Shown here: positions 1 to 10,148 of the stretch, piece after piece | Position numbering within the stretch: position 1 is the first letter of the stretch | Layout: every line of letters begins with the position of its first letter | NCBI RefSeq assembly: GCF_002160955.1 | Contig: NZ_NFLN01000001.1 | Coordinates: 1-64,000, forward strand | Source of the DNA: Gemmiger sp. An120 | GTDB lineage: Bacteria > Bacillota > Clostridia > Oscillospirales > Ruminococcaceae | Direction of reading: 5' to 3' | Length of the DNA stretch: 64,000 nt | The notes under the pieces: generated by a model | Database searches by the model: none | Told to the model about the DNA's origin: nothing | What the model saw: only the letters and a program-made list of their open reading frames with translations | Position numbers and translations under genes: made by a program

Positions 1-1315
<1,315 letters not shown>

Positions 1316-1436
1316 ACAAAGGCTAAGAAGGTACTCCAGTTGCCAAGCAGAACTTGCTGTTCAGTTTTGAAGGCGCATCGCGCTTTCACCAAAAGAGAAT
1401 ATGTTAGGCCAGGCTGAACGAGGTTTAGCATATACG

Positions 1437-1552
1437 GCCGGTGCCGATGACGCAGAGGTCCCACCTGTTCCCATTCCGAACACAGTAGTTAAGCTCTGTC
1501 GTGCCGAAGATAGTTGGTTGGAGACGACCCGCAAAAATAGGTAGGCGCCGGC
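1437..1552 (+). rRNA. rrf: 5S ribosomal RNA
   Basis: 116 nt. The ends form a 9-bp helix (GCCGGTGCC with GGCGCCGGC, one G-U pair), and the interior contains the 5S core CCATTCCGAACACAGTAGTTAAG. It lies 121 nt after the 23S 3' end, the usual order of a bacterial rRNA operon. Confidence 0.96.
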
Positions 1553-1565
1553 TTTCTCTTTTAAA

Positions 1566-1589
1566 GCCGTACGGGTAACACCGTACGGC
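1566..1589 (+). other. Hairpin between 5S rRNA and tRNA-Glu
   Basis: A perfect 9-bp stem (GCCGTACGG / CCGTACGGC) with a 6-nt loop sits between the 5S gene and tRNA-Glu. No T-run follows, so it is more likely a processing structure than a terminator (inference). Confidence 0.6.
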
Positions 1590-1595
1590 ACATAT

Positions 1596-1670
1596 GGCCC
1601 GTTGGTCAAGCGGTCAAGACGGCGGCCTCTCACGCCGCAAACGGGAGTTCGATTCTCCCACGGGTCACCA
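1596..1670 (+). tRNA. tRNA-Glu (anticodon CTC)
   Basis: 75 nt including an encoded CCA. Acceptor stem GGCCCGT/ACGGGTC closes with one G-U pair, the anticodon loop is CTCTCAC flanked by a 5-bp stem, and the T-arm contains GTTCGATTC. Anticodon CTC reads GAG. It is probably co-transcribed with the upstream rRNA genes. Confidence 0.95.
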
Positions 1671-1673
1671 TAT

Positions 1674-1749
<76 letters not shown>

Positions 1750-1756
1750 AATAAAA

Positions 1757-1785
1757 AAGCCACCCAATTTGGGTGGCTTTTTTTG
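1757..1785 (+). terminator. Intrinsic terminator of the rRNA-tRNA operon
   Basis: Stem AAAGCCACCC / GGGTGGCTTT with a 5-nt loop, followed by a T-run. It begins 7 nt after the tRNA-Lys CCA. Confidence 0.92.
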
Positions 1786-2100
1786 TTTGGTGCTGCTTCC
1801 CCCACGGGAAACTGGTCGTTTCCCGTGGGGCGGACTCACGCTTCGCCTGTGGCTCGCGTTCGTCTCGCAGGGACTCTCGGCCTAACCGACCTTCCACCGG
1901 CAGGTCGGTCTTGACGGCCTCGTCTGGAAGCGCACCAGGCTTGCGGCGGACGGATGACGGGCGGCTTCACCGTTCGCGCTGCGCGCTCCGGTTCAGCTCG
2001 CAGGGACTCTCGGCCTAACCGACCTTCCACCGGAAGGTCGGTCTTAACGGCCTCGTCTGGAAGCGCACCAGGTTTGCGTCCGAGAGATGAATTACAGGCT
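1786..2100. repeat. Two-copy palindromic repeat carrying tRNA-Lys 3' ends
   Basis: No gene is visible here. Two nearly identical 82-bp copies lie at 1864-1945 and 1997-2078 (differing at only a few positions). Each contains an inverted repeat built on ACCGACCTTCC/GGAAGGTCGGT (11-bp perfect stem with a 3-nt loop in copy 2, one mismatch in copy 1). Each also carries CTGGAAGCGCACCA, the last 14 nt of the tRNA-Lys gene just upstream. A separate 13-bp perfect hairpin lies at 1800-1830. The pattern suggests a tRNA-associated repeat or remnants of integration or duplication at the tRNA 3' end. Confidence 0.8.
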
Positions 2101-2161
2101 TTTGAAGAGTTCTTTGGCCCGAATCTTTTTTAAGTATGATCCTGGCAATATAAACAAATCG

Positions 2162-2199
2162 ATTCATCGCTTTTTGGCAAGAAGCGATGAATTTTTTTT
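2162..2199 (+). terminator. Intrinsic terminator upstream of tetR
   Basis: Perfect 11-bp stem ATTCATCGCTT / AAGCGATGAAT with a 9-nt loop, then a run of T. No coding gene ends here; it would stop read-through from the repeat region or end a short untranslated RNA. It insulates the tetR promoter that starts 7 nt later. Confidence 0.85.
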
Positions 2200-2205
2200 G
2201 CCGGA

Positions 2206-2234
2206 TTGCAAGCTTGGTGGTGCCACAGTATAAT
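2206..2234 (+). promoter_or_regulatory. Sigma-A promoter of the tetR-galactoside operon
   Basis: -35 TTGCAA (2206-2211), 17-bp spacer, perfect -10 TATAAT (2229-2234). Just downstream are inverted repeats GAAACCA (2235-2241)/TGGTTTC (2265-2271) and GGAAAC/GTTTCC (2245-2250/2267-2272). They are placed where a TetR-family protein could block transcription (operator role is inference). Confidence 0.8.
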
Positions 2235-2306
2235 GAAACCAAATGGAAACTAAAAATTGAAATCTGGTTTCCTAAAGGGCGAAAACAGAAAGGAGGCCTG
2301 CGAAGC

Positions 2307-2870
2307 ATGGAACTTTATGAGCGTTGCCTGGAGAAAACGATGGAACTTGTCTCGGAGCAAGGTACGCACTTTACCATGAGTGAACTGGCCGCTTCCCTGG
2401 GTATCAGCAAAAAAACCGTGTATCAAATGTTTGAAAGTAAGGAAGAGCTTCTTTTAGCGGTGGCAGAGCATGGTTTTACCCAGATCAAGCAATGCGAGCA
2501 ACGAATTTTGCAGGATCCGGCCCTCTCATTGACTGAAAAGATCCGGCGGCTGATTATCGTATTGCCGGAGCAGTATCAGAAGGTGAACTGGTACCGGGTG
2601 GAGGTTGTAGCGGAGAAATATCCTGCTGTCTATCGCTGTATTCGCCGCCATCTGGAAACCGGTTGGGAGCCCACACTGGCTCTGCTGCAGCAGGGCATTG
2701 ACGAGGGTGAACTGGAACCGTTTTCTTTGCCGGTTTTTCAGGGAATGGTCATCGGCAGTATGGAATACTTCCTGACAGCTCCGGCGTTTCCAGAGAGCGG
2801 AATGAGCTATCAGCAGGCACTGGATGCCATGATGGATGTGCTGATGAAAGGAATTGAACGGAGGACCTGA
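2307..2870 (+). CDS. TetR/AcrR-family transcriptional regulator
   Basis: 187 aa. The N-terminal helix-turn-helix is clear at about residues 18-45 (FTMSELAASLGISKKTVYQMF), followed by the family's KEELLLAVAEHGF helix; the rest is a divergent helical ligand-binding domain. The ATG at 2307 is preceded by AGGAGG with 10 nt spacing and gives a normal TetR length. A longer in-frame start at 2187 lies before the promoter and is rejected. The gene leads an operon with GH2, GPH and GH36 genes, the next ORF starting 3 nt after its stop. Inference: it senses a galactoside or its breakdown product and controls its own operon. Confidence 0.9.
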   Translation: MELYERCLEKTMELVSEQGTHFTMSELAASLGISKKTVYQMFESKEELLLAVAEHGFTQIKQCEQRILQDPALSLTEKIRRLIIVLPEQYQKVNWYRVEVVAEKYPAVYRCIRRHLETGWEPTLALLQQGIDEGELEPFSLPVFQGMVIGSMEYFLTAPAFPESGMSYQQALDAMMDVLMKGIERRT

Positions 2871-2873
2871 CCT

Positions 2874-5276
2874 ATGCAGTATCCCATGAATGATAATTGG
2901 TTTTTTACCCCGTGCTATTCGGATGATTTGCGCCAGGCGAAACCCGGCTCGTTGCCGGATACACTGGAGGTTGTCCGTATTCCGCATACCACTACAATGT
3001 TGCAGGCGAACTACTCCCCGGAAGAGGACTACCAGCGGGAGAGTGCCTATCTGCACATTCTTACACCACCGGCTGCCTGGCGGGGGCGTCGGGTACAACT
3101 TCGTTTTGGCGCAGCAGCTCATCAGGCAGAGGTGTTCCTGAATGGCGTTTCCCTGTACACCCACTCCTGCGGATACACGGCGTTCACGGTAGACTTAACA
3201 GACCACCTTCGATTTGAAGAAGAGAACCTCATTCTGGTGCGGGTAGACAGCCGGGAAACACTGAACATTCCGCCTTTCGGCAAAGCAATCGACTATATGA
3301 CCTTCGGCGGCCTGTACCGAGAGGTAACGCTGGAGGTGCGCGGTCCTGCCATGCTGGAGAATGTGTTTGTGAATGGCAGTGCGGACGGTGTGTTTTCCGT
3401 GTCGTCCGAAGCAGTGGATGCGGATGGCTGTACGCTCCGGGTCCGGGTAACTGACGATCACGGCGCAGAACTCTGGAAAACGGAACAGCCCTTTGTTCCT
3501 TCCCTTACCACCTCCTTTCCAAACGTACCGCTCTGGAGCACGGATGCGCCGCGTCTGTGTACGGCCAGACTGGAACTGTGGCGCGACAATCGCCTGATGG
3601 ATGAGCAGACGGTGCGGTTTGGTTTCCGCACGGTGGATTTCCGGGCAGACGGCCTGTATCTCAATGGGAAGAAAATCAAACTGCGCGGCCTGGACCGTCA
3701 CCAAAGCTGGCCGTATATGGGCTATGCGGTACCGGATCGCGCGCAGGCGCTGGACGCAGAGATCCTGAAATATGAACTGGGCTGCAACGCCGTGCGTACC
3801 AGCCATTATCCGCAAAGCCATGCTTTTCTGGATCGGTGCGATGAGCTGGGGCTGCTGGTCTTTACAGAGATTCCAGGCTGGCAGTATATCGGGGACGAAG
3901 CCTGGAAAGATCAGGCAGTCGAGAATGTAAAAGAGATGGTGCTGCAGTATCGCAATCATCCCAGCATCTTTTTGTGGGGTGTCCGGATCAACGAAAGCGC
4001 CGATGACGATGCCTTTTATCAGCGTACCAACGCGATGGCCCATCAGCTGGATCCCACCCGTCCCACCGGCGGCGTGCGCAATTTTCCCAAAAGCCATCTG
4101 CTGGAGGATGTGTATACCTATAACGATTTTGTCCACAACGGCACAAACAGGGGCTGTGATCCAAAACGAAAGGTTACGCCGGATACAAGCAAAGGGTATC
4201 TGGTTTCGGAATACAACGGACACATGTTCCCCACCAAGAGCGGTGACTGGGAAGGCAAACGGCTGGAGCATGCCCTGCGCCACGCCCGTGTGCTGGATGC
4301 CGTAGCGGCACAGACGGATATTGCCGGGTGCTTTGGCTGGTGCATGTTTGACTATAACACGCACCAGGACTTCGGCAGCGGTGACCGGGTATGCTACCAT
4401 GGCGTTCTGGACATGTTCCGGAATCCGAAACCCGCCGCGGCGGTATACGCCGCAGAGGGGAGGAGGGATACCGTTCTGGAAATCAGCAGCACCATGGATA
4501 TCGGAGAACATCCGGCCGGGGATCTGGGAACCATATATGCGTTTACCAATGCGGATTCGATTCGCCTGTACAAGAACGGAGAATTTGTGCGGGAGTTCTT
4601 CCCCGGAAAAGAATACCCGCATATGGAGCATCCGCCCATCCCGATTGACGACCGGATCGGCAGCCTGCTGGAGGAAAAAGAAGGCTTTTCTCCCTCGGTG
4701 GCCAAGCAGCTTCGGCAGTGCTTGCTGGCGGCGGCCAAATATGGAACCGGCGCACTGCCGCCGCGGATTCTGCTGCTGGCAGCTAAACTCATGCTGATAA
4801 ACCGGCTTACCTATCAGCAGGCGGTGGACCTGTTTGGCAAATACGTGGCCGGCTGGGGCGAAATTGCTACCAGCTGGCGGTTTGAAGCAATCCGGAACGG
4901 CCAGCCGGTTGCACAGCAGGTGCGGGAACCGGTGCAGCGAATCAGGCTGGAAGTCCGCTCGGATACACAGATCCTGACCGAGCGAAATACCTGGGACATG
5001 GCCACCGTACGTATCCGGGCGGTGGATCAGAATGGCTGTCTGGCACCTTTTGCCAGCCGGGCCGTGACCCTGACGGTGGAGGGGGACGCGGAACTGATTG
5101 GCCCGTCGGCGCTTCCGCTGGAGGGCGGTATGACCGGAACCTATCTGCGCACGCTGGGCCGGGCGGGGCAGGCGACCCTGACCTTACAAGCTGCCGGGAT
5201 GGAGCCGGTAACCCTGAACTTTACGATTCAGAAAGAGGGGGATTGTGATGCAACACAAGATGCGGCAAACAATTAG
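2874..5276 (+). CDS. Glycoside hydrolase family 2 protein (beta-galactosidase/beta-glucuronidase type)
   Basis: 800 aa, no signal peptide, so probably cytoplasmic. Domain order fits GH2: N-terminal sugar-binding jelly roll (about 1-150), immunoglobulin-like domain (about 150-260), TIM barrel (about 265-540) and a long C-terminal extension. In the barrel, GWRINE-like motif WGVRINES gives the acid/base Glu374, and LVSEYNGH gives the nucleophile Glu446. The motif NAVRTSHYPQS also fits. The exact substrate cannot be read from sequence. The adjacent symporter and alpha-galactosidase argue for a galactose-containing oligosaccharide, with this enzyme acting on the beta-linked sugar. It overlaps the next gene by 29 nt. 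Confidence 0.88.
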   Translation: MQYPMNDNWFFTPCYSDDLRQAKPGSLPDTLEVVRIPHTTTMLQANYSPEEDYQRESAYLHILTPPAAWRGRRVQLRFGAAAHQAEVFLNGVSLYTHSCGYTAFTVDLTDHLRFEEENLILVRVDSRETLNIPPFGKAIDYMTFGGLYREVTLEVRGPAMLENVFVNGSADGVFSVSSEAVDADGCTLRVRVTDDHGAELWKTEQPFVPSLTTSFPNVPLWSTDAPRLCTARLELWRDNRLMDEQTVRFGFRTVDFRADGLYLNGKKIKLRGLDRHQSWPYMGYAVPDRAQALDAEILKYELGCNAVRTSHYPQSHAFLDRCDELGLLVFTEIPGWQYIGDEAWKDQAVENVKEMVLQYRNHPSIFLWGVRINESADDDAFYQRTNAMAHQLDPTRPTGGVRNFPKSHLLEDVYTYNDFVHNGTNRGCDPKRKVTPDTSKGYLVSEYNGHMFPTKSGDWEGKRLEHALRHARVLDAVAAQTDIAGCFGWCMFDYNTHQDFGSGDRVCYHGVLDMFRNPKPAAAVYAAEGRRDTVLEISSTMDIGEHPAGDLGTIYAFTNADSIRLYKNGEFVREFFPGKEYPHMEHPPIPIDDRIGSLLEEKEGFSPSVAKQLRQCLLAAAKYGTGALPPRILLLAAKLMLINRLTYQQAVDLFGKYVAGWGEIATSWRFEAIRNGQPVAQQVREPVQRIRLEVRSDTQILTERNTWDMATVRIRAVDQNGCLAPFASRAVTLTVEGDAELIGPSALPLEGGMTGTYLRTLGRAGQATLTLQAAGMEPVTLNFTIQKEGDCDATQDAANN

Positions 5277-6594
5277 TTTTGGAATCGGCGCTGTGGGCAA
5301 AGACATGGTCTACGCCCTGGTATCCGGGTTTATTCTGTACTATTACAACACAGTACTGGGGATCAGCGGTACCTTTACCGGTATCATGATGATGGCAGCA
5401 CGGGTATTTGACGCCTTCAATGATCCGCTGATGGGGGTCATCGTAGAAAAAACCAATACCCGCTTTGGCCGGTATCGTCCCTGGATCTTCACCGGTACGG
5501 TGACCAATGCACTGGTTTTGTACGGAATGTTTGCCATGCCGGAAAGCGTTACCGGAACCGGCGTGCTGGTCTACGCCTCGGTGGCCTATGTACTGTGGGG
5601 CGTGACCTATACCATGATGGACATCCCGTTCTGGAGCATGATCCCCGCGCTGACAAGCGCAGGCCGGGAACGGGAAAACCTGTCGGTCATCGGCCGTACC
5701 AGTGCCGCGGTCGGTTATGCGATACCCACCGTACTTACCATGCTGATTGTGGTGCGGATCGGCGGCAGCGAAAGACAGGGATTTGCACTGTTTGCTGCTG
5801 CTATCGCGGTACTGTTCGTGATTACAGAACTGATCTGCGTGCTGGGCATCCGGGAAAAAGCCATCCCGGCCGGCAAAGCGCCCACCATGCGGGAGATGTT
5901 CGGCGCCCTGCTTGCCAACGACCAGGCCATGGTGGTGGTTGTGGGGATTATCCTGTTCAACGCCTCCCTGTACCTGACCACCCAGCTGGCCCTGTATTTC
6001 TTCAAATATGATATCGGAAACAGTGACCTGTACAGCCTGTTCGGCACCATCGGCGGGGTGGGCCAGATTCTGAGCATGGTCAGCCTGCCGGTACTGCGCC
6101 GTCGCTGGAGCAGCAAGACGATTCTGACCGGCTCAATCGGAGTGACCATCTTCGGCTACGCGTTTTTGTTTGTGCTGGGCAGTTTGGGCTCTTCCAACGT
6201 TCCGCTGCTGGGGCTGGCCGCCTTTATCATCTACATCGGGTTTGGCCTGGCCACCGTGCTCACCACCGTATTTCTGGCGGATTCGGTGGACTACGGTGAG
6301 TGGAAGACAGGACGCCGCAACGAAAGCGTGATCTTCAGCATGCAGACCTTTGTGGTCAAGCTGGCCAGTGCGATCAGTGTGCTGGTGGCGGGCGTGGGCA
6401 TTGACCTGATCGGCCTGGATACCGAGGCCGCCGTTCAGACGGCGGGTACCCTGCTGGGGCTGCGGGTGCTGATGATTCTGGTGCCGATTGCCGGCCTGCT
6501 GGTTTCCATCTTCTATTTCCGCAAAAAATACGCCCTGACCGAGGAGATGAACCGCCGTATTGCGGCTGAACTGAAAGAGAGGCGGGAGCAATGA
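5248..6594 (+). CDS. GPH-family glycoside:cation symporter (MelB-like)
   Basis: 448 aa, about 12 membrane segments. The GPH signature is visible early (DAFNDPLMGVIVEKTNTRFG then RYRPW, residues about 50-80). This family (MelB, XynP, GusB) imports oligosaccharides or glycosides with Na+ or H+. The ATG at 5248 is chosen over the GTG at 5245 because GAGGGGG is better spaced from it. The start lies inside the GH2 gene, and the stop overlaps the alpha-galactosidase start as ATGA, so the three genes are translationally coupled. Likely role: uptake of the substrate cleaved by the flanking hydrolases, such as melibiose, raffinose-type or galacto-oligosaccharides. Confidence 0.9.
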   Translation: MQHKMRQTISFGIGAVGKDMVYALVSGFILYYYNTVLGISGTFTGIMMMAARVFDAFNDPLMGVIVEKTNTRFGRYRPWIFTGTVTNALVLYGMFAMPESVTGTGVLVYASVAYVLWGVTYTMMDIPFWSMIPALTSAGRERENLSVIGRTSAAVGYAIPTVLTMLIVVRIGGSERQGFALFAAAIAVLFVITELICVLGIREKAIPAGKAPTMREMFGALLANDQAMVVVVGIILFNASLYLTTQLALYFFKYDIGNSDLYSLFGTIGGVGQILSMVSLPVLRRRWSSKTILTGSIGVTIFGYAFLFVLGSLGSSNVPLLGLAAFIIYIGFGLATVLTTVFLADSVDYGEWKTGRRNESVIFSMQTFVVKLASAISVLVAGVGIDLIGLDTEAAVQTAGTLLGLRVLMILVPIAGLLVSIFYFRKKYALTEEMNRRIAAELKERREQ

Positions 6595-8954
6595 TCCGGC
6601 TTGACGGAGATCTGATCTGCCTGGAAACCGATCATACCGGGTATTACATGGCGCGCCGGGGTGCATTGCTGGAGACGCTGCATTATGGTACGAAGATCCA
6701 GCCGGATGTGCCGGCCCTGCGAGAAAAAACAGGCGCAGGGTATGGCACGGATGTGGTGGTGGCCGGTGCGGAACCGGACTCGCTGCTGCACCTTTGCCTG
6801 GAACTTACCCCGGATGGCCGTGGGGACTTCCGGATGGGCATGGTCAGCGCCCGGTTTGCCGATGGCAGCTCCGTCTGTGACTGGGCCTTTTGCGGGGCGG
6901 AACAGCGGGAAGAACCGCTGCCGCCCGCGGGATTGCCCGCCGCCTGGGGCGGTGCGGAGACCCTGGTGAGCACCTTTACCACCACAAAGGGCCTGGAAGC
7001 GCAGCTGATCTACACGTTGTACCCGGCCTGTGATGTAATTACCCGTCGGCTGCGGCTGCGCAACACCGGTGATGCCCCGGTAACCATTCTTCGGTGCCTG
7101 AGCAGCCAGCTGGATCTGCCCCGCAGGGAGTATACCCTTACCACCTTTACCGGCGCCTGGGCCCGGGAACGCCGTCCACAGGCTGCGCCGCTTACCGAAG
7201 GCGTGCGGGAGTTCGGCAGCCGCACCGGCAACTCTTCCCACTATTGCAATCCCTTTTTCCAGCTGGCAGAGCCGGGGGCAGGGGAGGATTCCGGCCGGGT
7301 TTACGGCTTTAACCTGATCTACAGCGGCAGCCATCTGGAACGGGTGGAGACCGGCCCCTATGGCAAGACCCGGGTGCTGTCCGGCATCCAGCCGGAGCAC
7401 TTCAGCTGGACGCTGGCCCCCGGCGAGATGCTGGATACCCCGGAAGCCGTCCTCACCTTTTCCCGGCAGGGAACCGGCGGCGTCAGCCGGAACCTGTACC
7501 GGTTCGTGCAGCGGCATATTGTGCGCGGCCCCTGGGCCGACAGGCCCCGTCCGGTTCTGCTCAATAACTGGGAGGCCACCTACTTTGACTTTAACGAGGG
7601 AAAACTGCTGCGCCTGGCCAGAGAGGCCAAAAAGCTGGGGATCGAGCTGTTTGTGCTGGATGACGGCTGGTTTGGCAAACGGGATTCGGACACCTGTTCC
7701 TTGGGCGATTATACGGTCAACAGCAAAAAGCTGCCCGGCGGACTGGCGGGTCTTGGCCGTAAACTGAACGATCTGGGGCTGGCGTTCGGCCTGTGGGTGG
7801 AGCCGGAGATGGTCAGCCCGGACAGCGAGCTCTACCGCAGCCATCCGGATTGGGCGGTGCAGACGCCGGGAATTTCGCCCGCTCTCAGCCGCCATCAGCT
7901 GGTGCTGGATCTGTGCCGCCCCGAAGTGCAGGACTACCTGATCGGCCAGCTGAATGCGCTGCTGGATTCCGCGCCTATCCGGTATATCAAATGGGACATG
8001 AACCGGCATATGACCGACTGCTACAGCCCGGTGCTGGCAGAACAGGGGCAGTTCAGTCTCTGCTGGATGCAGGGGTTGTACCGGGTGCTGGAACAGGTCA
8101 CCGGCAGCTATCCGGAGGTTCTGTTTGAAAGCTGTGCCAGCGGCGGCAACCGGTTTGATCTGGGAATGCTCTGCTATATGCCGCAAATCTGGACCAGCGA
8201 CGACACCGATGCCTGGGAACGGATGAAGATCCAGAGCGGCACCAGCGGCGGATATCCGCAAAGCGTTATGGGCTGCCACGTGGCCGCCTCACCCAACCAC
8301 CAGACCCTGCGCACCTCCCAGCTGGAGGCCCGCTTTGACGTGGCGGCATTCGGCATATTGGGGTATGAGCTGGACGTGACCCGCCTGTCCCCTGCCGAGA
8401 AAAGCGTGGTGGCGGCCCAGATCGCTTTCTACAAACAGCACCGGAAGCTGTTCCAGTTCGGTCAGCTTTACCGGCTGGCATCGCCCTTTGTGCCGGCGGC
8501 GGGCGGGGAGTCGTGCGCCTGGATGGTGGTGTCGGACGATAAAACCGAAGCACTGGTGCTGGACGCAGTGGGCCGGATCGAGCCCAACAGCGAAACGCCG
8601 CCGCTGCGGCTGGCGGGCCTGGACCCGAACCGGCGGTATCAGGTGGAGTCCCGCGCCCAGAAAATTGATATCCGGGATTTCGGTACCCTGCTCAATGCGG
8701 TGCTGCCGGTCAGCGTCAACACCAGTGGCCTGCTGGTTCACGCGGCGGCGGACCGGTATATGCTCGACACCGAAAAGGAGAGCTATACGGCCGCCGGGGA
8801 CCTTCTCATGGAGGCTGGCCTGCGGCGTAAAGCCCGGTTTGCCGGAACCGGATACAACGAGGAAGTGCGGGTCATGCCGGACTATTCCGCCCGCCTGTAT
8901 TATCTTACTGCATTGCCCGATGCGCTTCCCGCACCGGAACCGGGCTGGCCATAA
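6591..8954 (+). CDS. Alpha-galactosidase, GH36
   Basis: 787 aa with GH36 architecture: N-terminal beta-sandwich (to about 330), TIM barrel, C-terminal beta domain. Motifs are VLDDGWFG near residue 355, IKWDMNRHMTD with nucleophile Asp469, and WTSDDTDAWERMKIQ with the acid/base Asp at 537/538. Removes terminal alpha-1,6-galactose from melibiose, raffinose or galactomannan oligosaccharides. No signal peptide, so intracellular. Starts with a 4-nt overlap on the symporter gene and is the last gene of the operon, followed by a strong bidirectional terminator. Confidence 0.95.
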   Translation: MIRLDGDLICLETDHTGYYMARRGALLETLHYGTKIQPDVPALREKTGAGYGTDVVVAGAEPDSLLHLCLELTPDGRGDFRMGMVSARFADGSSVCDWAFCGAEQREEPLPPAGLPAAWGGAETLVSTFTTTKGLEAQLIYTLYPACDVITRRLRLRNTGDAPVTILRCLSSQLDLPRREYTLTTFTGAWARERRPQAAPLTEGVREFGSRTGNSSHYCNPFFQLAEPGAGEDSGRVYGFNLIYSGSHLERVETGPYGKTRVLSGIQPEHFSWTLAPGEMLDTPEAVLTFSRQGTGGVSRNLYRFVQRHIVRGPWADRPRPVLLNNWEATYFDFNEGKLLRLAREAKKLGIELFVLDDGWFGKRDSDTCSLGDYTVNSKKLPGGLAGLGRKLNDLGLAFGLWVEPEMVSPDSELYRSHPDWAVQTPGISPALSRHQLVLDLCRPEVQDYLIGQLNALLDSAPIRYIKWDMNRHMTDCYSPVLAEQGQFSLCWMQGLYRVLEQVTGSYPEVLFESCASGGNRFDLGMLCYMPQIWTSDDTDAWERMKIQSGTSGGYPQSVMGCHVAASPNHQTLRTSQLEARFDVAAFGILGYELDVTRLSPAEKSVVAAQIAFYKQHRKLFQFGQLYRLASPFVPAAGGESCAWMVVSDDKTEALVLDAVGRIEPNSETPPLRLAGLDPNRRYQVESRAQKIDIRDFGTLLNAVLPVSVNTSGLLVHAAADRYMLDTEKESYTAAGDLLMEAGLRRKARFAGTGYNEEVRVMPDYSARLYYLTALPDALPAPEPGWP

Positions 8955-8993
8955 AAAACGGGCCGCTGTCCTTTCCGACAGCGGCCCGTTTTT
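8954..8993. terminator. Bidirectional terminator between galactoside operon and exchanger
   Basis: Very stable stem: an A-run plus CGGGCCGCTGTC paired with GACAGCGGCCCG plus a T-run, loop CTTTCC. It serves the + operon and the convergent minus gene ending at 9000. Confidence 0.92.
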
Positions 8994-8999
8994 GACAGA

Positions 9000-9965
9000 T
9001 TAAATGCTGAACTGGATCGCGCAGAATACCGCGTAGATGGCCAGCAGAACGATTCCCTGTACCCGGCTCAGCTTGCCGCGCAACAGGGCGGGCACGGTGA
9101 GCAGCAGCATTACGGCGAACATCACCGGGATGTCCATGACCAGCGAGGCGTTATGGCCGGCAATCTGGGCCGTCTGGGGGATGCTGAAGGGGGCCAGTGC
9201 CACCGACACACCGCTTACCAGCACCAGATTGAACAGGTTCGCGCCGATGATGTTGCCCAGCGAGAGAGCGCTGTGCCCTTTAACAAGCGAGGTGATAGCG
9301 GTAACCAGTTCCGGCAGGGAAGTACCCAGCGCCACAAAGGTCAGCGCAATCACCGATTCCGGCACGCCCAGCGCCTGGGCAATCAGGGTGCCGTTGTCCA
9401 CCAGCAGATTGGCGCCGATGGCAATCAACACCGCGCCTACCACCAGCAAAATCAGTTCCCGGGAAAGCGGTTCCGTCTCAGCAGCCGGTTCCTCTGGTGC
9501 GGCAGCGGCCGGTTTGGCGGTCATCTGCCGCACGGTCATGACCATGTACACCACAAACAGTGCCAGCAGGATCAGGCCGGCTGCCCGGCTGAAATACCCG
9601 GTGGTGTAGGCGATCCCCGCGTAGAACAGCGCCGCCAGGAAGAAGAAGATCACCGGTGTGCGCAGGCTTTTGGGATCGACCTTGCCGGGCCGAACCGCAA
9701 TGGTGAGGGCGGCGATCAGGGCCGTGTTGCAGATAATCGAGCCGATGGCGTTGCCATAGGCGATCTCTCCGTGCCCGCCCAGCGCCGAGGTGGTGGAGAC
9801 CATAACCTCCGGCAGGGTGGTGCCGATGGAGACCACGGTGGCACCGATCAGCAGTTCGGGCAGATGAAAACGGCGGGCGATGCCGGTGGCACCGTCCACA
9901 AACCAGTCGCCGCCCTTGATCAGGCAGACCAGCCCTACGCAAAACAACAGAACAGGAACGATCAT
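9000..9965 (-). CDS. Calcium/sodium antiporter (CaCA superfamily, YrbG-like)
   Basis: 321 aa, about 10 membrane segments. The two inverted alpha-repeats of the CaCA superfamily are clear: GATVVSIGTTLPEV (about 41-54) and FVALGTSLPELVTAITS (about 195-212). An acidic, Ala/Pro-rich loop (APEEPAAETEP) separates the halves. Exchanges Ca2+ for Na+ or H+ across the plasma membrane. The start at 9965 is selected because AAAGGAG lies upstream with good spacing; the longer frame adds a Cys-rich, unsupported N-terminus. Transcribed alone. Confidence 0.92.
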   Translation of the reverse strand: MIVPVLLFCVGLVCLIKGGDWFVDGATGIARRFHLPELLIGATVVSIGTTLPEVMVSTTSALGGHGEIAYGNAIGSIICNTALIAALTIAVRPGKVDPKSLRTPVIFFFLAALFYAGIAYTTGYFSRAAGLILLALFVVYMVMTVRQMTAKPAAAAPEEPAAETEPLSRELILLVVGAVLIAIGANLLVDNGTLIAQALGVPESVIALTFVALGTSLPELVTAITSLVKGHSALSLGNIIGANLFNLVLVSGVSVALAPFSIPQTAQIAGHNASLVMDIPVMFAVMLLLTVPALLRGKLSRVQGIVLLAIYAVFCAIQFSI

Positions 9966-10033
9966 GAAGCATTCTCCTTTTTGGCAGCATGGGGCAGATC
10001 CCTGCAAAGAGTCTGGCTGCTGCGTGTTTCCCT

Positions 10034-10062
10034 ACTATAGCAAACCGGCGGCCGGATGTCGA
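10034..10062 (-). promoter_or_regulatory. Promoter of the exchanger gene
   Basis: On the minus strand: TCGACA (10057-10062), 17-bp spacer, TATAGT (10034-10039), about 70 nt upstream of the start codon. Confidence 0.6.
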
Positions 10063-10148
10063 GAGAAAAATCGTAAACGATTTATGGCCTTTTATAATGT
10101 TATGAAACTTTTCTCCGCCCTATTCCGTCCGCCCTGTAATCCGGCTGG

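Noticed and set aside
1864-2078. The two 82-bp repeats as extra tRNA genes
   Set aside because: Only the last 14 nt match tRNA-Lys; no D-arm or anticodon arm can be formed.
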